Of a DNA stretch of 25,300 nt, positions 19,150 through 25,300 are shown in pieces; position 1 is the stretch's first letter, and every line of letters starts with the position of its first letter. Source of the stretch: Acytostelium subglobosum LB1 (taxonomy: Eukaryota; Evosea; Eumycetozoa; Acytosteliales; Acytosteliaceae); the NCBI RefSeq assembly GCF_000787575.1, contig NW_012236532.1:1244208-1269507 (forward strand), written 5' to 3'. The notes under the pieces are model-generated. The model did no database searches and was not told where the DNA came from. It worked only from the letters and a program-made list of their open reading frames with translations. Made by a program: the position numbers and the translations under genes.

Positions 19150-19486
19150 ACCAACTCCATATTTGATCAAATAAAGTCCATCCAGGTCCTTTCTCAAACC
19201 ATCATCACCCCCATCATCACTTCCACCCTTCTCCCCCCACATCAATATAATTTGTGTTACTTCATTCAAACCACACACCTCCATCTACATCCAAACAATA
19301 ACACCAAGCTGTCAGTCATTCAGACAATCACTCAAATCAATCATACACATATAACATATATTTATATATAATCCATCATATATAGACAGTATCTACAAAC
19401 TATATACCTTACTCAAACATTATCTTATCCACAATCACTCCATCACTCACTCACTCACCTAACTCCAACAGACAAGTAGAAACATA
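19150..19486. other. Intergenic region upstream of the cullin gene
   Basis: No coding frame is supported. The sequence is C/A/T-rich on the plus strand (CCATCATCACC, CACTCACTCACTCACC units) with TATATATATAA near 19362-19372. It contains the 3' end of the Tcd transcript and the promoter of the cullin gene. Confidence 0.5.
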
Positions 19487-22425
<2,939 letters not shown>

Positions 22426-22903
22426 ACCACCCCCACGACACCTATTACCATCCATCCACGCGAATACCCATTGTCATATATCCCTCAATCATACAAACCA
22501 CAACCAAACAACCAACCAAACAACCATCTAACCAATCAACACATAAACCATTTAAGGTCTTATATGAGCAACTATTGTTTGTTTATTTATTACTTCTTGC
22601 GGCACATCATCTGAATAGTGGGGGGTTCTAGTCAAATCTGTCGTCGGTGCAATGTTCCAAATATCCGTCTCGATCATGACATGTCCAAAAGGGCACATAT
22701 CCCTCAAGGCGCGAACTTTTGCATGATTTTTTTGAGCACTAAATTTAATATAAATAATAGTTTTTAATTTGTATTATTGTCCAGAAGTAATAAATGATTG
22801 GATATAATAACTTTAGATGTTGTACTTGATGTTTATTATTTCTTTTGTTTTTTTACAACATTATATGAGGTGTATTCAATCTTGTCATTATCGCAGGACT
22901 TTT
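22426..22903. other. Region between cullin gene and transposase relic
   Basis: The first 130 bases are CA/CCA-rich (3' flank of the cullin gene). On the minus strand an open frame without a clear ATG runs from about 22779 to a TAA near 22557 (about 74 codons). It includes the segment CPFGHVMIETDIWNIAPT. It matches no family I know and may be part of transposon debris. AT-rich sequence fills 22737-22870. Confidence 0.4.
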
Positions 22904-23376
22904 CTATTCGCCAATGTGAAAGTAATTGTTTGATATCTCACACTTTCGGAGGGTCTCGCCATTGATCATTTCGGTCTTGAGAGAGTGTCTGAACTGATCT
23001 ATCGTTTGGTTACAACCTTGATAACGCTTTTTAAATCGCCAAGAATTTACAATGGTCGCTTCCAAGAATTGTATGGTACCAAACTGGTTGGTGAGTGGAA
23101 GTTGCTGATCAAACCAAATATTCGAGAGTCCTTGATCCTGAGTAGAGTGATCGGGGTGCCAACCTTGGTAAGATAATTGTGTTCCATCTTTTGTCGCAAT
23201 TTGAGATTCTGAAGGTGAGCAGGGATGGTCTTCCTATCCAATCTGATTGTTCCACAACAATTGATATGTATTGAATTGAGATACTCAAGTAGACCAATCG
23301 TTGTGAAGTAGTTGTCAATGTACAGCTCGCGCCAGTGGTTTGCATCAATGATTATGATTATGATGATGTCAATCAT
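22904..23376 (-). pseudogene. Decayed piggyBac-type transposase fragment
   Basis: The first open frame (23376-23047) reads into HWRELYIDNYFTTIGLLEYL, then GTIRLDRKTIPAHL and LLRIKDSRIFGLISNFHSP. This is the central part of the DDE domain of piggyBac transposases (DDE_Tnp_1_7), with the second catalytic Asp in DNYF. It ends at an in-frame stop at 23047. A shifted frame then continues (SWRFKKRYQ...QTIDQF) to a TAG at 22906-22904, at the place where the family has its MGGVD..DQ motif. The N-terminal half with the first catalytic Asp is missing, because the left part merges into ATC/ATT repeats near 23350. The copy is truncated, frameshifted and surely inactive. No terminal repeats or TTAA pair could be assigned. 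Confidence 0.75.
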
Positions 23377-23531
23377 TAACCACCACCATCAACATGAAAT
23401 TTTTTTATTGATTAGATTAAACCCAACATATGATCAATTCTGATCCAATCATCACTTGAATAACCAACAATTACATCAATCAATCATTCAAACAAATTTT
23501 TCTACAACTACAACAAGTACAAGAATACATA

Positions 23532-25300
23532 ATGATGAACGAGTTGTTTAAGTCAGTTCTAAACAACACATATCTGTTTGGACAAGTAAACGGACACCTG
23601 CACATACATTGTACTTATGATTGTGTGTCAAAAGATGGCGACAAGGCAAGATACATCCTATCAAAGCCATACAAACAATGGATATCTGTCGAGGACATCT
23701 GTCGCAATGGTCATCAATCATTGCTCTACTACAAACTACGTCAACAACAATACTCACAACAACAGCCAACCGACAATCCATTAATTGAAATGAGAAGTTA
23801 CAAGGATGTAGTTGTAGTGTGTCAATACGTGACCGATGAAACCATCTTCTCATCAGTGTATCGACGATGGCAACATATGTTCATCAGCCCCTCGCTGCTT
23901 CAGTATGCTGTCATTGGTGTCAACTGTAATGCCTTGCGAATCCTCATCTCTCAGACCTCACCCGTCAAACTCCCCGTAACCATCAAGACACTCTCACTAT
24001 GGTCCCAGAATCGCTTCAGAAGTGACATCGATCAAAGCGTGTGGCGTGAGATCATGATTGGTCTCCTCAATCTCCGTTGCACAACAGAGCACTTATCAAG
24101 AAAGGTGGACAACAATCAAGTCAGAAAGCATTGGAGAGCATTGGTTCATATACTGGAGATAGTTTCGCATTCTGAAGATGAGCTACTCTGGAACAAATTG
24201 CAACACCTGCGAAAGGTGCTCAACAAAGACATGGTCGTGGTGTTTGATAAGTTTGACGAGTACAGTTTCATTGATGGTGCATTGCAGTCGGCCAACCCAA
24301 CCAAGGTCATTAAGGACCTAAACGACCACCTGGATTATCAAGTTAGTTGTTCAATCTCACTCACCTCTCACATCGAGAGCACTGTGATACTGGCAAGACG
24401 AGCTGGTTTGGATATCGATTTTATGATGGAAAAGATCACGCGAGTGGTTGATGCTCTGTCGCCAGCTCCACAATGTAATGCAGAGGGCAGGAAACAGATC
24501 ATTGACATACTGTTGTTGGCTCAGATCATCACCCATCAATTATCAGATTTGAAAGAATATTTTATCGTACACTTGATGTACGTCACCAAACTCTTTGTAC
24601 AGTTGAAGCGAATGGATCTCATTGAATACTTCATGTACGAGATTGGTGATAATATCGGTGAGAAGTTCGACACATTGGCAACATATGGCTCTCTCGAGAT
24701 GATCCTCGCCGCCACCCAATGCATCCGTCCAACAACACCCATCGTGGTCTCGAAATTGGCATTCACGAGGGGACTTAATGCTGCACTTTTTAGAAATGAT
24801 CAAGAGAGTGATGTCATTGTCCGTCACCTTTCTGCCCTTGTCAGTGTGGATGGTTTCCAGAAGGAAGACGAAATCATTATTGTCTCATCCGGCGATAAAC
24901 TTCTGGCCCTCAGCAAAGTACTGAATCATGTCAAGCCTGCTGTGATTACGCTCCAGCAGTTCAAGGGCCTCTGCTCTTTGGACAGTGGTGGCACCATTCA
25001 TTCCAAACGATTTGTCCAAGAAGCATTGGACACCGCAGTCCGACTGGGCGACATCCAACTCATCGATCACCTGATCGGCCCCATCTTATATGAGCAGCCA
25101 GAAATGATTATCCGATTGGTTGGCATGGCATGGCAATGTGGTCAAGTGGCAGTTGCCAACAAACTGCTGAATGGTCCCATTTCATCTCAGACATCATTGA
25201 GATATATTATCAAGTTGGACTGGCGCGTGGTGACCAATAATAGTCCAGCCATTATATTCTTGGATGGCATCTTCACACACCACAAGACAAGCAGATCAGG
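23532..25300 (+). CDS. Large protein with helical, ankyrin-like repeats (partial, runs off window)
   Basis: From the ATG at 23532 (a second in-frame ATG follows at 23535) the frame stays open for 589 codons to the window end, with no intron. It begins MMNELFKSVLNNTYLFGQVN and continues through short alpha-helical units such as LDTAVRLGDIQLIDHLIGPI and MAWQCGQVAVANKLLNGPIS, which look like degenerate ankyrin-type repeats. The N-terminal LFKSVLNNTYLF pattern recalls, from memory, a large dictyostelid-specific paralogous family of such proteins; this is not verified. There is no signal peptide or membrane span. Function is unknown; a protein-binding role is a guess. The promoter lies between the transposase relic and the start, and the leader is A-rich (CAACTACAACAAGTACAAG). 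The length without a stop and normal codon use make coding very likely. Confidence 0.82.
   Translation, partial: MMNELFKSVLNNTYLFGQVNGHLHIHCTYDCVSKDGDKARYILSKPYKQWISVEDICRNGHQSLLYYKLRQQQYSQQQPTDNPLIEMRSYKDVVVVCQYVTDETIFSSVYRRWQHMFISPSLLQYAVIGVNCNALRILISQTSPVKLPVTIKTLSLWSQNRFRSDIDQSVWREIMIGLLNLRCTTEHLSRKVDNNQVRKHWRALVHILEIVSHSEDELLWNKLQHLRKVLNKDMVVVFDKFDEYSFIDGALQSANPTKVIKDLNDHLDYQVSCSISLTSHIESTVILARRAGLDIDFMMEKITRVVDALSPAPQCNAEGRKQIIDILLLAQIITHQLSDLKEYFIVHLMYVTKLFVQLKRMDLIEYFMYEIGDNIGEKFDTLATYGSLEMILAATQCIRPTTPIVVSKLAFTRGLNAALFRNDQESDVIVRHLSALVSVDGFQKEDEIIIVSSGDKLLALSKVLNHVKPAVITLQQFKGLCSLDSGGTIHSKRFVQEALDTAVRLGDIQLIDHLIGPILYEQPEMIIRLVGMAWQCGQVAVANKLLNGPISSQTSLRYIIKLDWRVVTNNSPAIIFLDGIFTHHKTSRS

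Noticed and set aside
22615-22640. GGTTCTAGTC string considered as a tRNA B box
   Set aside because: There is no matching A box, acceptor stem or cloverleaf around it. I found no credible tRNA in the window.

Overview
The window looks like nuclear DNA of a social amoeba (dictyostelid), probably from a group with moderate GC rather than the very AT-rich Dictyostelium discoideum. Four things point that way. The protein-coding genes are compact and split by short introns (about 60-135 nt) with GTAAGT/GTATGT donors, TAG/CAG acceptors and CTAAC-like branch sites. Starts sit in A-rich context. Proteins carry Asn and Gln runs. The gaps and introns are AT-rich and full of AATC/TCAA tetranucleotide repeats. 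The lineage call is my inference; no species is claimed.

Layout. The first 36 bases are a telomere-like G-rich repeat facing into the window. Next, on the plus strand, come a secreted sedolisin (tripeptidyl-peptidase-like) protease, a secreted class-3 lipase, a seven-transmembrane protein of TPRA1/GPR137-like topology, and a secreted, probably GPI-anchored GH5 glycosidase. A membrane-anchored M20 metallopeptidase (carboxypeptidase S/PM20D1 type) and a 72-residue COX14-like protein follow on the minus strand. The small gene is divergent from the nucleoporin Nup93 gene on the plus strand. After Nup93, all on the plus strand, come a KDEL-tailed thioredoxin-fold ER protein, an unrecognised protein with an N-myristoylation-type start, an E1-like tRNA threonylcarbamoyladenosine dehydratase (Tcd/TcdA family) with an N-terminal membrane segment, and a ten-exon cullin-1. 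The right end holds a decayed piggyBac transposase fragment and a long open frame that runs off the window.

The genes do not form an operon or an obvious single pathway. They are a normal eukaryotic mixture. The left third is enriched for secreted hydrolases (protease, lipase, cellulase-like enzyme), which suits a phagotrophic amoeba, but clustering by function cannot be shown from one window. I inferred 28 introns by joining frames with consistent phase and protein-family continuity. All splice sites are predictions.

I do not see a clearly new multi-gene system. The observations most worth checking are the inverted telomere-like tract at the left edge, the perfect 28-bp palindrome, the bulged hairpin upstream of the lipase, the COX14-like microprotein, the unknown protein with possible permuted papain-fold motifs, the ambiguous base that falsely breaks the cullin gene, and the long unlabelled open frame beside a transposon relic.
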